Shown here piece after piece: positions 37,309 to 45,725 of a DNA stretch of 64,000 bases (positions are counted from its first letter, which is position 1; each line of letters begins with the position of its first letter). Position numbers and translations under genes: made by a program. Source of the DNA: Pseudomonadaceae bacterium SI-3 (GTDB taxonomy: Bacteria > Pseudomonadota > Gammaproteobacteria > Pseudomonadales > Pseudomonadaceae); contig CP026511.1 in assembly GCA_004010935.1 (NCBI GenBank), positions 2,418,001-2,482,000 on the forward strand, read 5' to 3'. The notes under the pieces were generated by a model, which had not been told where the DNA came from, ran no database searches, and saw only the letters and a program-made list of their open reading frames with translations.

Positions 37309-38061
37309 TCAGCTGACCTTGTCGGTCTCCGCCTCTTCATGAGCCTGACGCAGTCGCTCGCGGCTATTGGTCAGATGCAGACGCATTGCAGCTCGAGCGG
37401 ACTCTGCGTCCTGACGGGCGATAGCGTCGTAGATCTGCTCATGTTCGCGACCCAAGCGCTGCTGATAGTGCGGCTGGTCATCATGAGCCAGGCGTGCCGA
37501 GTTGAGCCGGCTGCGAGGAATGATCGCCGTGCCCAGGTGATTCATGATGTCCGTGAAGTAGCGGTTGCCGGTTGCTTCGGCGATCTGCAAATGGAACTGG
37601 AAGTCCGACACGGCCGCTTCACTGGAAAGCGCCGCACTTCGCTGTAGTGAATCCAAAAAGTCGCGCATTGCCGCCAATTGCTCAGGAGTCCGTCGCTGCG
37701 CTGCCAAGCCGGCGGACTCGACTTCAAGGCTGATCCGCAGCTCCAGAATCGACAATACGTCACGTAGCGTCCCGATAGTGGCCGGGTCGATGCGTAGGCC
37801 GGTGGTGCTTGGAGTATCGAGCACGAAAGTGCCAATGCCATGGCGAGTCTCAACCAGGCCAGACGCCTGAAGACGCGAGATTGCCTCACGCACAACCGTC
37901 CTGCTCACGCCCTGGGCCTGCATGATCGCTGACTCAGTCGGCAACTTGTCGCCGCGCTTGATGACGCCGTCGCGGATCTGCTGCGACAGCTCGGTCACAA
38001 GTTCCTGTGCGAGGCTGCGATGCTTACGGCGAACACGTGGCTGAGCGATCTCGTTTTCCAT
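37309..38061 (-). CDS. GntR/FadR-family transcriptional regulator, probable regulator of the aldarate genes
   Basis: The 250-residue protein has an N-terminal winged helix (about 15-80) with GDKLPTESAIMQAQGVSRTV and the wing GLVETRHGIGTFV, then an FCD ligand-binding domain (about 95-235) with an Asp and His pattern that usually binds a metal and an organic acid. ATG at 38061 is used; a GTG two codons earlier is possible. A 13-bp operator lies 50 bases before its start, identical to the one before kdgD, so autoregulation and control of the whole locus are likely. The ligand is probably an aldarate or its keto product. Confidence 0.88.
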   Translation of the reverse strand: MENEIAQPRVRRKHRSLAQELVTELSQQIRDGVIKRGDKLPTESAIMQAQGVSRTVVREAISRLQASGLVETRHGIGTFVLDTPSTTGLRIDPATIGTLRDVLSILELRISLEVESAGLAAQRRTPEQLAAMRDFLDSLQRSAALSSEAAVSDFQFHLQIAEATGNRYFTDIMNHLGTAIIPRSRLNSARLAHDDQPHYQQRLGREHEQIYDAIARQDAESARAAMRLHLTNSRERLRQAHEEAETDKVS

Positions 38062-38110
38062 GGACACATCGATCTCTATGAAGCGGACTGGGGCCTATCA
38101 TAGCCCAGCA

Positions 38111-38123
38111 GTTGTACGATAAC
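38111..38123. promoter_or_regulatory. Autoregulatory GntR-family operator
   Basis: GTTGTACGATAAC is identical (as reverse complement) to the kdgD site at 24706-24718. Its position directly upstream of the regulator gene links regulator and sites. Confidence 0.7.
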
Positions 38124-38230
38124 TATCGCAACGCTCACCAACTGAGCGCTCCACAACCATATATCGAAAAGCCGCACGGTTTCCACACCGCTCCTATACT
38201 CACGAATGCCACTCAACCGGAGGTAGGATC

Positions 38231-38476
38231 ATGCGCCGCTTACTCTTATTCCTCGCAGCAGCCGCTCTTTCTGCGCCAGTCTGGGCAATGCACTGCCCAA
38301 TGGACATGGCCAAGATCGACAAGCAATTAGAAAGCAATCCGCCAAGCGATCCGGCAACGCTGGAGAAGGTAAAGGAATTACGAGCGGAAGGAGAGCAGCT
38401 GCATAAAGCGGGAGATCACACCCAGTCACTCCAGGTTCTTGAACAAGCACAGGCGTTGCTCGACTCTGCTCAGTAA
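38231..38476 (+). CDS. Small secreted protein of unknown function
   Basis: This 81-residue protein has a clear signal peptide (residues 1-19, ending VWA) and a short, charged, helical mature part starting with MHCPMDMAK, a Cys/His/Met cluster that could bind a metal. GGAGG lies about five bases upstream of ATG. I do not recognise the family beyond its being a small periplasmic protein. Confidence 0.7.
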   Translation: MRRLLLFLAAAALSAPVWAMHCPMDMAKIDKQLESNPPSDPATLEKVKELRAEGEQLHKAGDHTQSLQVLEQAQALLDSAQ

Positions 38477-38490
38477 TCGTCGCTAATGGA

Positions 38491-38516
38491 TGGCCAGCCC
38501 ACGCGCTGGCCGTCTT
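38491..38516. terminator. Terminator-like hairpin between converging small genes
   Basis: TGGCCAGC (38491-38498) pairs with GCTGGCC (38505-38511), followed by a T-containing stretch. It separates the small secreted protein gene from the lipoprotein gene. Confidence 0.55.
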
Positions 38517-38518
38517 CG

Positions 38519-38776
38519 CTAAGGCGGGTTGGCGCCGCCTAGGCATCTGACTCGCATTTCCTTTCGTTCAAAATCCTCCTCACTGCTGAGCGTGTCGTAG
38601 CCTCCTGGGCAGATTTCATCCGCGCGAGTCCTGCAACCTGCTTGGCCGGCCTTGTCGCAGGCGAAAACGTACTCATCGGACGGCTGCGCTGGCGATACGG
38701 TCTCAAAACCACTGCAGCCAACCAGTGTCAGTACGGCTCCTACGGTAAGGCTGATGCGATAAGTGTTTTTGAACAT
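38519..38776 (-). CDS. Small lipoprotein
   Basis: The 85-residue protein has a signal peptide with lipobox LTLVGC (Cys21), so it would be lipid-anchored. The mature part holds four more Cys residues (ACDK, AGCRT, EICPG, VRCLG), consistent with two disulfides in the periplasm. No known function is recognised. A converging hairpin lies between it and the upstream small gene. Confidence 0.7.
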   Translation of the reverse strand: MFKNTYRISLTVGAVLTLVGCSGFETVSPAQPSDEYVFACDKAGQAGCRTRADEICPGGYDTLSSEEDFERKEMRVRCLGGANPP

Positions 38777-38904
38777 TGGCTGAATGTCTCGCTCGATTTG
38801 CTACACCGATTCGTTGATCGCCTACTGCGCGTAAGCTTTGGCTGACCCACAGCGGTGAAGTTAGATGATTTCGCTTTGCTCGTGCCTCCCCTACTCTGTT
38901 CACC

Positions 38905-39030
38905 AGTAGCGCAGGAGGCGCAGCGGGACAGGGAGGCCCGAAAAGGACCATTCGCAGGCATGCGAATCAAAGGACAACGGAACGACTGGCTAGACGCCTA
39001 CAGCCCCGCCTCGTGCGGGGCTTTTTATTG
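38905..39030 (+). ncRNA. Candidate small RNA ending in a strong terminator
   Basis: A plus-strand terminator, AGCCCCGC...GCGGGGCT then TTTTT (39002-39025), has no plus-strand gene within 500 bases upstream. Before it lies a perfect seven-base hairpin with tetraloop (ATTCGCA, GGCA, TGCGAAT; 38950-38967) and at least five GGA motifs, some in unpaired stretches. A CTACTCT sequence (38891-38897) resembles a sigma-S -10 box, giving an RNA of about 125 bases. The layout is like Gac/Rsm- or RpoS-linked Pseudomonas sRNAs such as RgsA, but identity is not established. The 5' end is approximate. Confidence 0.5.
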
Positions 39031-39038
39031 CGCGATTA

Positions 39039-39314
39039 CTAACGTGGGTTCGGCGCGTCATCCAGTTCTGCACTATCTGGATCGATGTCAGGCACACCGC
39101 CCATCACCGGCCCTTCCTTGGGATTGTTTCGTGGTGTAGTGCCGTCATTTTGCGGTAACTCGTCCACTCCGGCTTCGCCGCCAGGGCTGACATCCGTCCG
39201 CTCGGATCCTAGTGGCGGTGGCGAGCCAGGGACGATCACGTCATCTATCGGAACACGTTCAGACCTTGATGCATCGTTATTCTGGGTCGATAGATCATCT
39301 GGTTTGTTGCCCAT
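39039..39314 (-). CDS. Small disordered hypothetical protein
   Basis: The 91-residue product is rich in Pro, Asp, Gly and Asn and has no hydrophobic segment or Cys; it looks intrinsically disordered. GGAGATCAAGAG precedes the ATG, supporting translation. No function can be assigned. Confidence 0.6.
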   Translation of the reverse strand: MGNKPDDLSTQNNDASRSERVPIDDVIVPGSPPPLGSERTDVSPGGEAGVDELPQNDGTTPRNNPKEGPVMGGVPDIDPDSAELDDAPNPR

Positions 39315-39445
39315 CTCTTGATCTCCTTCGCGCAGCGAATGCTTACAGATAAGAGGAGTGAGGCGGTCTCGCGTTCACGAAGATGCATTGCCACTGGTCA
39401 CATGCAATGCGCCAATGGCGTCGGGGATTGAGGCTCAAAACGAAA

Positions 39446-39468
39446 AAACCGGCTGCGATGGCCGGTTT
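39446..39468 (-). terminator. Terminator after tRNA-Leu
   Basis: On the minus strand AAACCGGCC and GCCGGTTT pair around a short loop and end in a run of T. It closes the pgsA-tRNA transcript. Confidence 0.8.
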
Positions 39469-39495
39469 AGATACCAAGGTATCAGTGTGTCCCGA

Positions 39496-39582
39496 TGGTG
39501 CCCGGAGCGGGAATCGAACCCGCATACCCTTTCGGATGAGGGATTTTAAGTCCCTTGCGTCTACCAGTTTCGCCATCCGGGC
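39496..39582 (-). tRNA. tRNA-Leu (UAA)
   Basis: The 87-base gene has an acceptor stem starting GCCCGGA, an anticodon loop CTTAAAA with anticodon UAA, a long variable arm typical of class II tRNA, the TTCGAACCCGC-type T arm, and an encoded CCA end. Confidence 0.93.
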
Positions 39583-39715
39583 GGGACGGTGATGCGCGAT
39601 CACAATCGCGGCGCAGGACTATAACGAGGCTCTGGTCAAGGCGCAACCCGAACGGCACAACGGCGCGTCTATATAGGGCTTAGCGGGCATGGACCAATAG
39701 CTCAACGTCGTCGAT

Positions 39716-39910
39716 TCAATGCCGACGGCGAACACCGACGATCAGCCAGAACACCAGTCCGAGTATTGGAAAGATAGCGATGCCCAGCGCCCATAGTGCT
39801 TTCGCCCCTACGCTTCGATCACTTTTGAATACACTGATGATTGCTAACAGATCCAGCACGATAACGATGCCGGCAAGCGCAATTGCGAGGTAGCTCATTA
39901 CATCTGACAT
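39716..39910 (-). CDS. PLDc_N-domain small membrane protein
   Basis: The 64-residue protein has two membrane helices (about 6-27 and 38-58), with LDLLAIISVFKSDRS between them and a C-terminal LVFWLIVGVRRRH. This is the stand-alone form of the N-terminal domain of cardiolipin synthases (PLDc_N). Its role is unknown. AGGGGA precedes the ATG. Confidence 0.75.
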   Translation of the reverse strand: MSDVMSYLAIALAGIVIVLDLLAIISVFKSDRSVGAKALWALGIAIFPILGLVFWLIVGVRRRH

Positions 39911-40056
39911 AGACGTCCCCTAAACAGACTCTCTATGTTTCAGTCACCGCCCGAGGCGCTACAGTTCCGAGTTAGAGCGGATGCGTTTCGCCAATGACGC
40001 TAGTCAGATAACGCGAAAGTTTGGCGAGCTACAAATTGAACTCATATTGAACGCAT

Positions 40057-40086
40057 AAAAAAACCGCAAGCTTTCGCCAGCGGTTT
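40057..40086 (-). terminator. Terminator after tRNA-Cys
   Basis: On the minus strand AAACCGC (40086-40080) pairs with GCGGTTT (40067-40061) and runs into TTTTTTT. Read-through to tRNA-Leu may still occur. Confidence 0.75.
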
Positions 40087-40095
40087 CTTTATTAC

Positions 40096-40169
40096 TGGAG
40101 GCCGATGTCGGAATCGAACCGGCGTACACGGATTTGCAATCCGCTGCATAACCACTCTGCCAACCGGCC
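40096..40169 (-). tRNA. tRNA-Cys (GCA)
   Basis: The 74-base gene starts GGCCGGT, has anticodon loop TTGCAAA with anticodon GCA, a T arm with GGTTCGATTCC and an encoded CCA end. Confidence 0.95.
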
Positions 40170-40213
40170 TCAAAACGATAACGCCGCATGCAGCGGCGTC
40201 ATCGTCAACAAAC

Positions 40214-40289
<76 letters not shown>

Positions 40290-40358
40290 ATCGTCTTGGT
40301 GACGGGCGCCATTTTATAGTTTCAGGACGCCCCGTCAAGCCCTTGATTAAAAAAGTTT

Positions 40359-40916
40359 TTATTTCTTTTCCGTAGGGCTGAGATGGGGCCAGGCGGCCAT
40401 CAGGTAATTCACCATCGACCACAGTGTCAGTCCTGCGGCGACTATGAGCAACGCATACCCCAATCCAACCCAGACGGTCGTCAGCGGAGGATTGGCGAGC
40501 AGGATGATGAGCGCCACCATTTGTGCTGCTGTCTTCCACTTGCCCAGATTGGACACCGCCACCTGCGCTCGAGCGCCCAGTTCTGCCATCCATTCGCGCA
40601 GCGCTGAAATCACGATCTCCCGGCCGATGATGATCGCGGCCGGCAGGGTCAGCCAAAGGTTCGAATGTTCCTCGACCAGCAGAACCAGGGCCACGGCAAC
40701 CATCAGCTTGTCCGCGACCGGATCAAGAAAAGCGCCGAAGGGTGTGCTTTGTTGAAGTTTACGAGCGAGGTATCCGTCCAGCCAGTCAGTGACGGCGGCG
40801 ATGGCGAAAACGGCGCTTGCGGCCAGATAACTCCACTTAAAAGGCAAATAGAACAACAGGATGATGATCGGTATCAGCAGTACGCGTAGCACGGTGAGAA
40901 TGTTTGGGATGTTCAT
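40359..40916 (-). CDS. pgsA: CDP-diacylglycerol--glycerol-3-phosphate 3-phosphatidyltransferase
   Basis: PgsA makes phosphatidylglycerol phosphate at the inner membrane. The 185-residue polytopic protein has the CDP-alcohol phosphotransferase motif, DWLDGYLAR then [10 protein letters not shown] near residues 45-75, with all Asp and Gly residues in place. ATG at 40916 is used; a GTG three codons earlier is the only alternative. It follows uvrC by 34 bases and precedes the tRNA genes. Confidence 0.95.
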   Translation of the reverse strand: MNIPNILTVLRVLLIPIIILLFYLPFKWSYLAASAVFAIAAVTDWLDGYLARKLQQSTPFGAFLDPVADKLMVAVALVLLVEEHSNLWLTLPAAIIIGREIVISALREWMAELGARAQVAVSNLGKWKTAAQMVALIILLANPPLTTVWVGLGYALLIVAAGLTLWSMVNYLMAAWPHLSPTEKK

Positions 40917-40950
40917 CGATACCACTGGTCCGCGGATTTAGGAGGGGATT

Positions 40951-42771
40951 CTACTCACTGTGCAGAGCGGCATAAATCGACTCGGCAAGCTTTTTACTGA
41001 TACTTGGAGCCTTGGCGATTTCGTCAAGGCTCGCACGGCTGAGTTCTTGAAGACCACCGAAGTGCTTGAGCAGTTCTCGACGGCGTTTCGGTCCGATGCC
41101 AGGCACACCTTCCAAAGTCGAGGTTGTACGCGCTTTTCCTCTCCGCGCTCTGTGACCGGTGATTGCGAAACGGTGGGCTTCGTCGCGCACCTGTTGGATC
41201 AGATGGAGCGCAGGTGAATCGCCCGGCAATGTAAATTCATGTGCTGCATCGTTCAGGTACAGCGTCTCGAGACCCGGCTTGCGGGTAACGCCCTTCGCCA
41301 CGCCCAACAAAATCAAGTCAGGCACTGCCAGCTCCTGTAGCACTTCGCGAGCCATGTTCATCTGGCCCTTACCGCCGTCCACCAGCAGGATGTCGGGCAG
41401 CTTGCCCTCCCCCTCGGCGGCTTTCTTAAAGCGGCGCGAGAGCGCCTGGTGCATCGCCGCATAATCGTCACCAGCAGTGACGCCTTCGATGTTGTAGCGC
41501 CGGTAGTCGGACTTCAGTGGCCCTTCCGGGCCGAAAACCACACAGGATGCGACGGTCGCTTCGCCACTGGAGTGGCTGATGTCGAAACATTCCAGCCGGC
41601 TCGGCTGCTCATCCATATCCAACGCCTCAGCGAGTGCCTGGAACCGTGCAGCCAGATGCTGACGGCTCGCCAGTCTCGCGCCGAGCGCTTGTTCGGCGTT
41701 GGTTAGCGCCAGCTGTTGCCAACGCGCCCGAGTACCGCGAACTCGATAGGTGATGATCAACTCGACGTCACGCAGCTCAGAAACCGCGCTAATCAGGGTT
41801 TGGAAGTCTTCATGTACCGCATTGACGATCAGCTCGGAGGGCAGATCGCGCTCCATGGAGCTGAGGTAATACTGCTCCAAGAACGCCTGGAGCACGTCGC
41901 TGACGCTTTCTTCGATGGCAACCTGAGGAAAGAAATTCTTGCTGCCCAGTACTCGACCGCCGCGCACGCTGATTAGATGAACACAGGCGCCACCCGGGCT
42001 CACTACAGCGGAGACGATATCAACGTTGCCGCTGCCACCCTCCATGCTCTGCTGGTCCTGGACGCGTCGCAGGATGCCAATCTGGTCCCGTATCTCCGCG
42101 GCACGCTCGAAATTAAGCTCCATAGCGGCCTTTTCCATGTTCTTGGAAAGCTCCTCCGCCAGGGCATTGCTGCGCCCTTCCAGAAACATGACCGAATGAC
42201 GAACGTCTTCGGCATATTCATCCGCGTCAACGAGGTTTACGCATGGAGCCTTGCATCGCTTGATCTGATACTGCAGGCATGGACGGGTGCGATTTCGGTA
42301 ATAGCTATCTTCACACTGGCGTACAAAAAAAGCTTTCTGCAACAAGCTCAGGCTTTCACGAATCGCGCCGGCGCTGGGATACGGGCCGAAATAACGGCCG
42401 ATCTCTTTCTTGGCGCCTCGGTGGATGCTGAGCCGAGGAAAATCGCCACTTGAAAGAAACACATAGGGATACGACTTATCGTCGCGTAGCAGGATGTTGT
42501 ATGGCGGCCGCCATTGCTTGATGAGCGTTTGCTCGAGCAGCAGCGCTTCGGTTTCGTTGGCCGTGATCGTTGTTTCGACCTGGGCGATCCTGGCCACGAG
42601 CGCGGCCGTTTTCGGCGCTTGCCCGACCTTACGGAAATAACTGGCCAGGCGCTTCTTGAGATTCTTCGCTTTCCCGACATAGAGCAGCTTGGCTTCGGCG
42701 TCGAACATCCGGTAGACACCGGGACGCCCACTGCAAGAAGCAAGGAACGCTGAGGAATCAAAGCCGCTCAT
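40951..42771 (-). CDS. uvrC: Excinuclease ABC subunit C
   Basis: UvrC makes both incisions in nucleotide excision repair with UvrAB. The 606-residue product has the GIY-YIG nuclease at 15-95 ([20 protein letters not shown]), a UVR domain near 205-235 that contacts UvrB, the RNase H-like second nuclease (about 380-540) and C-terminal helix-hairpin-helix motifs ([15 protein letters not shown]). Its ATG overlaps the gacA stop by one base (TGATG), the usual gacA-uvrC coupling. Confidence 0.96.
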   Translation of the reverse strand: MSGFDSSAFLASCSGRPGVYRMFDAEAKLLYVGKAKNLKKRLASYFRKVGQAPKTAALVARIAQVETTITANETEALLLEQTLIKQWRPPYNILLRDDKSYPYVFLSSGDFPRLSIHRGAKKEIGRYFGPYPSAGAIRESLSLLQKAFFVRQCEDSYYRNRTRPCLQYQIKRCKAPCVNLVDADEYAEDVRHSVMFLEGRSNALAEELSKNMEKAAMELNFERAAEIRDQIGILRRVQDQQSMEGGSGNVDIVSAVVSPGGACVHLISVRGGRVLGSKNFFPQVAIEESVSDVLQAFLEQYYLSSMERDLPSELIVNAVHEDFQTLISAVSELRDVELIITYRVRGTRARWQQLALTNAEQALGARLASRQHLAARFQALAEALDMDEQPSRLECFDISHSSGEATVASCVVFGPEGPLKSDYRRYNIEGVTAGDDYAAMHQALSRRFKKAAEGEGKLPDILLVDGGKGQMNMAREVLQELAVPDLILLGVAKGVTRKPGLETLYLNDAAHEFTLPGDSPALHLIQQVRDEAHRFAITGHRARRGKARTTSTLEGVPGIGPKRRRELLKHFGGLQELSRASLDEIAKAPSISKKLAESIYAALHSE

Positions 42772-43415
42772 CAATTGATGGTGTCGACCATGCCGTGCCG
42801 GACAGCCAACAACGCCAGCTCGACATCACTGGTGATCGAAAGCTTTTCGTAGATGCGATAGCGATAGGTATTGACGGTCTTGGGCGACAAACAGAGTTTG
42901 TCGGAAATAGCCTGGACCTTCTGACAGTTCGCGATCATAAGCGCGATCTGGATCTCCCGTTCGGACAGCAGGTCGAAAGGAGAACCGTTAACCTTGGGCT
43001 GAAAGGACTTCAGTGCGAGTTGCTGGGCGATCTGGGGACTGATGTAGCGCTGGCCTGCAAAAACCATCCGGATTGCCTGAATCATTTCATCCAGTGCGGC
43101 ACCTTTGGTCAGGTAGCCGGCGGCACCGGCCTGGAGCAGTCGGGTAGGAAAAGGATCTTCTTCGCAGATCGTGACCGCAATGACCTTTAGGTCCGGGTTG
43201 CTACGCAGCAGCTTACGCGTCGCCTCGAGGCCGCCGATGCCTGGCATCTTGACGTCCATCAACACAACGTCCGGCTTGAGGTCGCGGGACTTCTTGATCG
43301 CCACCTCACCGGATTCCGCCTGACCTACCACTTGCAGGCCGTCGATATCGGCAAGCATGCGGGAAATGCCTGTGCGTACCAGATCGTGGTCATCGACCAC
43401 AAGCACCCTAATCAA
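42771..43415 (-). CDS. gacA: Response regulator GacA/UvrY
   Basis: GacA is the response regulator of the GacS/GacA system that drives Rsm small RNAs and secondary metabolism. The 214-residue protein has a receiver domain with DD at 8-9, phospho-acceptor Asp54 in LMDVKMPG and Lys near 104, and a LuxR-type helix-turn-helix ([11 protein letters not shown] to [12 protein letters not shown]). The start is TTG at 43415, as is known for Pseudomonas gacA. The gene is coupled to uvrC by a one-base overlap. Confidence 0.95.
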   Translation of the reverse strand: MIRVLVVDDHDLVRTGISRMLADIDGLQVVGQAESGEVAIKKSRDLKPDVVLMDVKMPGIGGLEATRKLLRSNPDLKVIAVTICEEDPFPTRLLQAGAAGYLTKGAALDEMIQAIRMVFAGQRYISPQIAQQLALKSFQPKVNGSPFDLLSEREIQIALMIANCQKVQAISDKLCLSPKTVNTYRYRIYEKLSITSDVELALLAVRHGMVDTIN

Positions 43416-43599
43416 GCAGACACCTCGTTCTGTACAAATCTGAAGCTGGCTGACTGCTCGCTTCGTAAGCGGCGAACTTTAACAAAAAATTTGCCGCCTT
43501 ACCCAGACCATACATCGCACAGTGGCATAGAGCCATCACCGGTCCCACCTAACGACGAGATATTAAGGTGAACGTGTGCCGGTGGGCCGAAGTCTGTCT

Positions 43600-43622
43600 T
43601 ATTGATCGCAACCCTATCAATA
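43600..43622. promoter_or_regulatory. Inverted repeat before the ZIP-like gene
   Basis: TATTGAT (43600-43606) and ATCAATA (43616-43622) form a perfect seven-base inverted repeat with a nine-base spacer, ending 13 bases before the proposed TTG start. The spacer is too long for an ANR box. It may be an operator in the 220-base gap after gacA. Confidence 0.4.
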
Positions 43623-43635
43623 GGCGATATCGCTC

Positions 43636-44364
43636 TTGATTAGCAGCTTAGTCGCAGCCTTCGTTTTGGCGTCCGTTCATGTGTTTGCTGGACGTCTGCG
43701 TCAACTCAACCGTCTTCCTCGCAGCCGCTGGCTCTCCATGGCTGGCGGGGTTTCGGTAGCTTACGTGTTCGTTCATCTGCTGCCGGAGCTGGCTCGTGGC
43801 CAGGAAGTGCTGGGCGGAAGCGACTGGTGGTTGCTCAGTTATCTTGAGCATCATGTCTGGCTGTTGGCGTTGCTTGGGTTGGCCACCTTCTATGGCGTCG
43901 AGCGTCTGATCAAGGTGCATCGCCGTCGTCTCCCAGCGGATCAGGAGCCCCATGCCGGTGTGTTCTGGCTACACATTGGCGCGTTTGCGGTATACAACGG
44001 GCTGATCGGTTACCTGTTGATTCACGGTGAGAACAGTAGCCTGACGACACTGATGCTCTATTGCGTCGCGATGAGTCTGCATTTCTTAGTCAACGACTTC
44101 GCCCTTCAGAGTGATCACAAGGGTTTATTCAGGCGTCGCGGTCGCTGGCTCCTCGCTGCGATGCCGCTTGCCGGCTGGACGCTAGGTCTTGCTACCGAGA
44201 TTTCGGAGCTCGCCGTTTCGGCACTGACGGCATTCGTAGGTGGATCGATCATACTGAACGTTCTGAAAGAGGAACTACCCGAAGAGCGCGACAGCCGCTT
44301 CAGTGCCTTTCTACTCGGCTCGGTCGGCTATTCGGTCCTGCTGCTCAGCGTTCAGGGCAGCTAG
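43636..44364 (+). CDS. ZIP-like integral membrane protein of unknown function
   Basis: The 242-residue protein has about seven to eight hydrophobic helices with His and Glu residues in membrane segments (VAYVFVHLLPELARG, SLHFLVND, ATEISELAVSAL), a pattern like ZIP metal transporters, although it is divergent. No metal specificity can be read. The start is a TTG without an evident ribosome site, so the N-terminus is uncertain. Confidence 0.6.
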   Translation: MISSLVAAFVLASVHVFAGRLRQLNRLPRSRWLSMAGGVSVAYVFVHLLPELARGQEVLGGSDWWLLSYLEHHVWLLALLGLATFYGVERLIKVHRRRLPADQEPHAGVFWLHIGAFAVYNGLIGYLLIHGENSSLTTLMLYCVAMSLHFLVNDFALQSDHKGLFRRRGRWLLAAMPLAGWTLGLATEISELAVSALTAFVGGSIILNVLKEELPEERDSRFSAFLLGSVGYSVLLLSVQGS

Positions 44365-44452
44365 CTGTGGCGCGACAGGACTCAGACCGGCCCGCACGAC
44401 CCGCGAGGTAAGCCGGGAGAACGCGCGAATCAACCATGAGCAACTCCTCAGC

Positions 44453-44689
44453 TCAGCGAGCCTTCAACAGTCGCTCGATTTCCCCTGGTGTCAGCACCTT
44501 CCCCATCGACACCACTTTATCGTCAACGGCTAGAGCTGGAGTCGACATAACCCCGTGAGCGGCTATCTCCGCGACATCGGTGACCTTGTCGATCTGTACT
44601 TCGAGACCGAGGTTGCTGACGGCTTGTTGAGTATTTTCGGTGAGTGCAACGCACTTCTTACAGCCGGTACCAAGGATCTTGATGATCAT
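44453..44689 (-). CDS. Small thioredoxin-fold protein with a CxxC motif
   Basis: The 78-residue protein begins MIIKILGTGCKKC, with the redox pair Cys10-Cys13, and has the cis-Pro segment MSTPALAVDD, as in redox-active disulfide protein 2/TlpA-like minimal thioredoxins. It is the last gene of the arsO-acr3-permease operon and may serve as a thiol partner for the permease or arsenic chemistry. It is 19 bases after the permease gene. Confidence 0.85.
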   Translation of the reverse strand: MIIKILGTGCKKCVALTENTQQAVSNLGLEVQIDKVTDVAEIAAHGVMSTPALAVDDKVVSMGKVLTPGEIERLLKAR

Positions 44690-44708
44690 GGAATGATTCC
44701 TGAGTGGG

Positions 44709-45713
44709 TCAGAGGAGCAGGTAACTGAAGCTGTTGAAGAGATAGCCGATCAGCATGATTCCGACTATCACAATGCCAAAAAAAAGTGCCAGCAGCGGCG
44801 CCTTCACGACCTTTTTTAGCATGATGAGAGACGGCAGGGAGAGCGCAGTAACCGCCATCATGAACGCGAGCACAGTGCCAATACCGACACCTTTTCCGAC
44901 CAGCGCCTCTGCAATAGGCAGGGTGCCAAAAATGTCGGCGTACATTGGCACACCGACGAGCGCGGCCAGCGGCACCGACCACCAGTGGTCCTGCCCTATT
45001 GCGGCAGTGATCACGTCTTCTGGAATCCAGTTGTGTATCGCCGCGCCAACGCCGACCCCAAGCAGTACGTAGAGCCAGACTCTTTGGGCGATTTCGCTGA
45101 CCTGATCGCGTGCATAGGCGAGCCGATAGCGCAATGTCAGTTGCTCTGCCGGAAGCTCAAGAACCTTGTGCTGGGTTACGAAGGCTTCGACGTACTGCTC
45201 CATCTGCGCCTTACCAATCAGCGTCCCGCCAACTACCGCCAGGATGATACCGACCACTACGTAAGCCAGCGCGATGGACCAATTGAACACGCTTGCCAAC
45301 AGGATCATCGAGGCCAGATCCACCAGCGGCGAGGAAATGAGAAAGGAGAAGGTCACGGCCAGCGGCAGCCCGGAGCTGGTAAAGCCGATGAACAACGGGA
45401 TCGAAGAGCAGGAGCAAAAAGGCGTGACCGTCCCAAGCAATGCCCCTGTGAGGTTTGCCTTATAACCATGCATGCCGCCGAGAATCCGCCGGGTGCGTTC
45501 CGGTGGAAAGTAACTTTGTATCCACGAAATCAGGAAGATCAAAGCTGACAGCAGAATGAAAATCTTGATTACGTCGTATATGAAGAAGTGCAGGCTGCCA
45601 CCTAGACGGCTAGCCAAGTCTAGTCCGAACACTTCCTCAACCAGTAAACGCACCAGATAGGAAAGCCAGTCCATGCGTAACAGCTGGTCATTGAGCCACT
45701 TAAAAGCATCCAC
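44709..45713 (-). CDS. ArsP/SO_0444-like permease (DUF318)
   Basis: The 334-residue protein has about eight membrane helices and the family motif TPFCSCSSIPLFIGF near residue 97, with paired Cys in the membrane as in ArsP, which exports trivalent organoarsenicals. The arsenic context (acr3 upstream, thioredoxin-like gene downstream) supports this, though the same family includes other metal permeases. It is 12 bases after acr3. Confidence 0.85.
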   Translation of the reverse strand: MDAFKWLNDQLLRMDWLSYLVRLLVEEVFGLDLASRLGGSLHFFIYDVIKIFILLSALIFLISWIQSYFPPERTRRILGGMHGYKANLTGALLGTVTPFCSCSSIPLFIGFTSSGLPLAVTFSFLISSPLVDLASMILLASVFNWSIALAYVVVGIILAVVGGTLIGKAQMEQYVEAFVTQHKVLELPAEQLTLRYRLAYARDQVSEIAQRVWLYVLLGVGVGAAIHNWIPEDVITAAIGQDHWWSVPLAALVGVPMYADIFGTLPIAEALVGKGVGIGTVLAFMMAVTALSLPSLIMLKKVVKAPLLALFFGIVIVGIMLIGYLFNSFSYLLL

Positions 45714-45725
45714 CTGCTTCTCCCA

